A stretch of DNA of 64,000 bases, from NCBI GenBank assembly GCA_012295275.1, contig CM022672.1:16790894-16854893 (forward strand). The letters run 5' to 3'. Of the stretch, positions 63,305 to 64,000 are shown piece after piece. Origin of the DNA: Chrysomallon squamiferum. Its lineage: Eukaryota; Mollusca; Gastropoda; Neomphalida; Peltospiridae. Both the position numbers and the translations under genes were made by a program. Position 1 is the first letter of the stretch. Every line of letters begins with the position of its first letter. Below the pieces are notes generated by a model that was not told the origin of the DNA, did no database searches, and saw only the letters and a program-made list of their open reading frames with translations.

Positions 63305-63965
63305 GGGAAATTCTGTGTCAAATCACCCAAAAAAGCCATTTAAACCCGACCATCTCAGATTTTTACGAAACTTGGTATATTTGCTGATTGGGATCCCACA
63401 GCACCAAATCTGAAATCATAGGCCAATCAGTAGATACAGGTCCTCAGATTTTGAGATTTTTGGACAAGATGGGTGTAGCCACCAACCTTTAAACCCTCGT
63501 ATCTCAAGAACTACTGGCCCAATCTTCATAAAACTGCTATTGTTGAAAACCGAATGTGACATTATTGTGCAATTTGAAGAATGGTGGGGTACACTGACCT
63601 TCAGATTAAATTTCATGACAGGTCATCTCAATGTCACGTGATCCACAAGGTCAAGGTCATAACAAAGGTCAAAAGGTCAGTGAACCCCAACATTTTTTTC
63701 CCTAATTGAACAATAATGGCAGTTTTGGAATCCTTGTCATATTGCTTTTTCAACAATACTAAGTTTATGAAGACTGGTCCAGTAGTTCCTGAGATATGAG
63801 GATTCAAAGGTTGGTGGTCGCGCCGATTTTTGCCTAAAATCTCAAAATTTTAGGGGCCATATCTCCCAAACCACTTGTTTGATTGGCCTAAAATTTCAGA
63901 TTTGGTGCTGTGGGATCTGAGACGGTCGGGTTTAATCCATTGGGTGATCTGACACGGAATGACCC
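63305..63965. mobile_element. 661-bp foldback (MITE-like) element
   Basis: Bounded by TA on both sides. The right end read in reverse, GGGTCATTCCGTGTCAGATC, pairs with the left GGGAAATTCTGTGTCAAATC. Pairing continues through AAACCCGACC.TCTCAGAT, CCACAGCACCAAATCTGAAAT, CACCAACCTTT.AA.CCTC and CTTCATAAA.CT, so the two arms of about 300 bp form nearly one long hairpin, with the left arm about 40 bp longer. The loop region (about 63600-63690) holds repeated AGGTCA. No open frame resembling a transposase exists, so it is non-autonomous. The GGGTCATTC end resembles the end of the Tc1/mariner remnant at 24222. Confidence 0.87.
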
Positions 63966-64000
63966 TATACAGAAATAAATATTTCCTTAACTGAATGATT

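Overview
This is an AT-rich, intron-rich animal nuclear window with abundant microsatellites. The gene content (a motile-cilium dynein-docking gene, KIF14, a TRPV channel, a multi-CUB receptor and a tetraspanin), together with short introns and TA-flanked inverted-repeat elements, suggests an invertebrate, probably a lophotrochozoan such as a gastropod mollusc. That taxonomic placement is inference. All exon models below were built by hand by matching splice sites and reading phase. No search was run.

Layout, left to right. (1) Minus strand, 193-1728: the first four coding exons of ODAD3/CCDC151, an outer dynein arm docking-complex subunit; the rest lies beyond the left edge. (2) Minus strand, 4606-21454: a complete 31-exon KIF14-type kinesin (about 1443 aa: motor, FHA, coiled coil, C-terminal helical region). 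(3) 21455-26716: gene-poor spacer between divergent genes, with a broken Tc1/mariner element at 24222-24746. (4) Plus strand, 26717-54975: a 20-exon single-pass receptor (about 907 aa) with a signal peptide, about seven divergent CUB-like modules, one LDL-receptor class A module, a transmembrane helix and a short tail. (5) Inside its 10.3-kb intron 5, on the opposite strand, an intact single-exon TRPV-type channel of 882 aa (33798-36446). Inside its 3.9-kb intron 9, also antisense, a small two-exon gene for an unrecognised helical protein (43282-44778). (6) Minus strand, 60597-62971: the 3' part of a tetraspanin (TM3 to C-terminus), 5' end beyond the right edge. (7) 63305-63965: a 661-bp foldback element with TA flanks.

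Most unusual points: the KIF14 motor contains a U12-type intron with AT-AA ends. The intron after KIF14 exon 8 carries three decayed tandem copies of that exon's 3' end plus its splice donor. A near-perfect 96-bp duplication copies a KIF14 splice acceptor. The CUB/LDLa gene hosts two antisense nested genes, one looking like a retrogene, and has an in-frame 24-nt micro-exon. These genes do not form an obvious pathway; their adjacency looks like ordinary animal gene order apart from the nesting.
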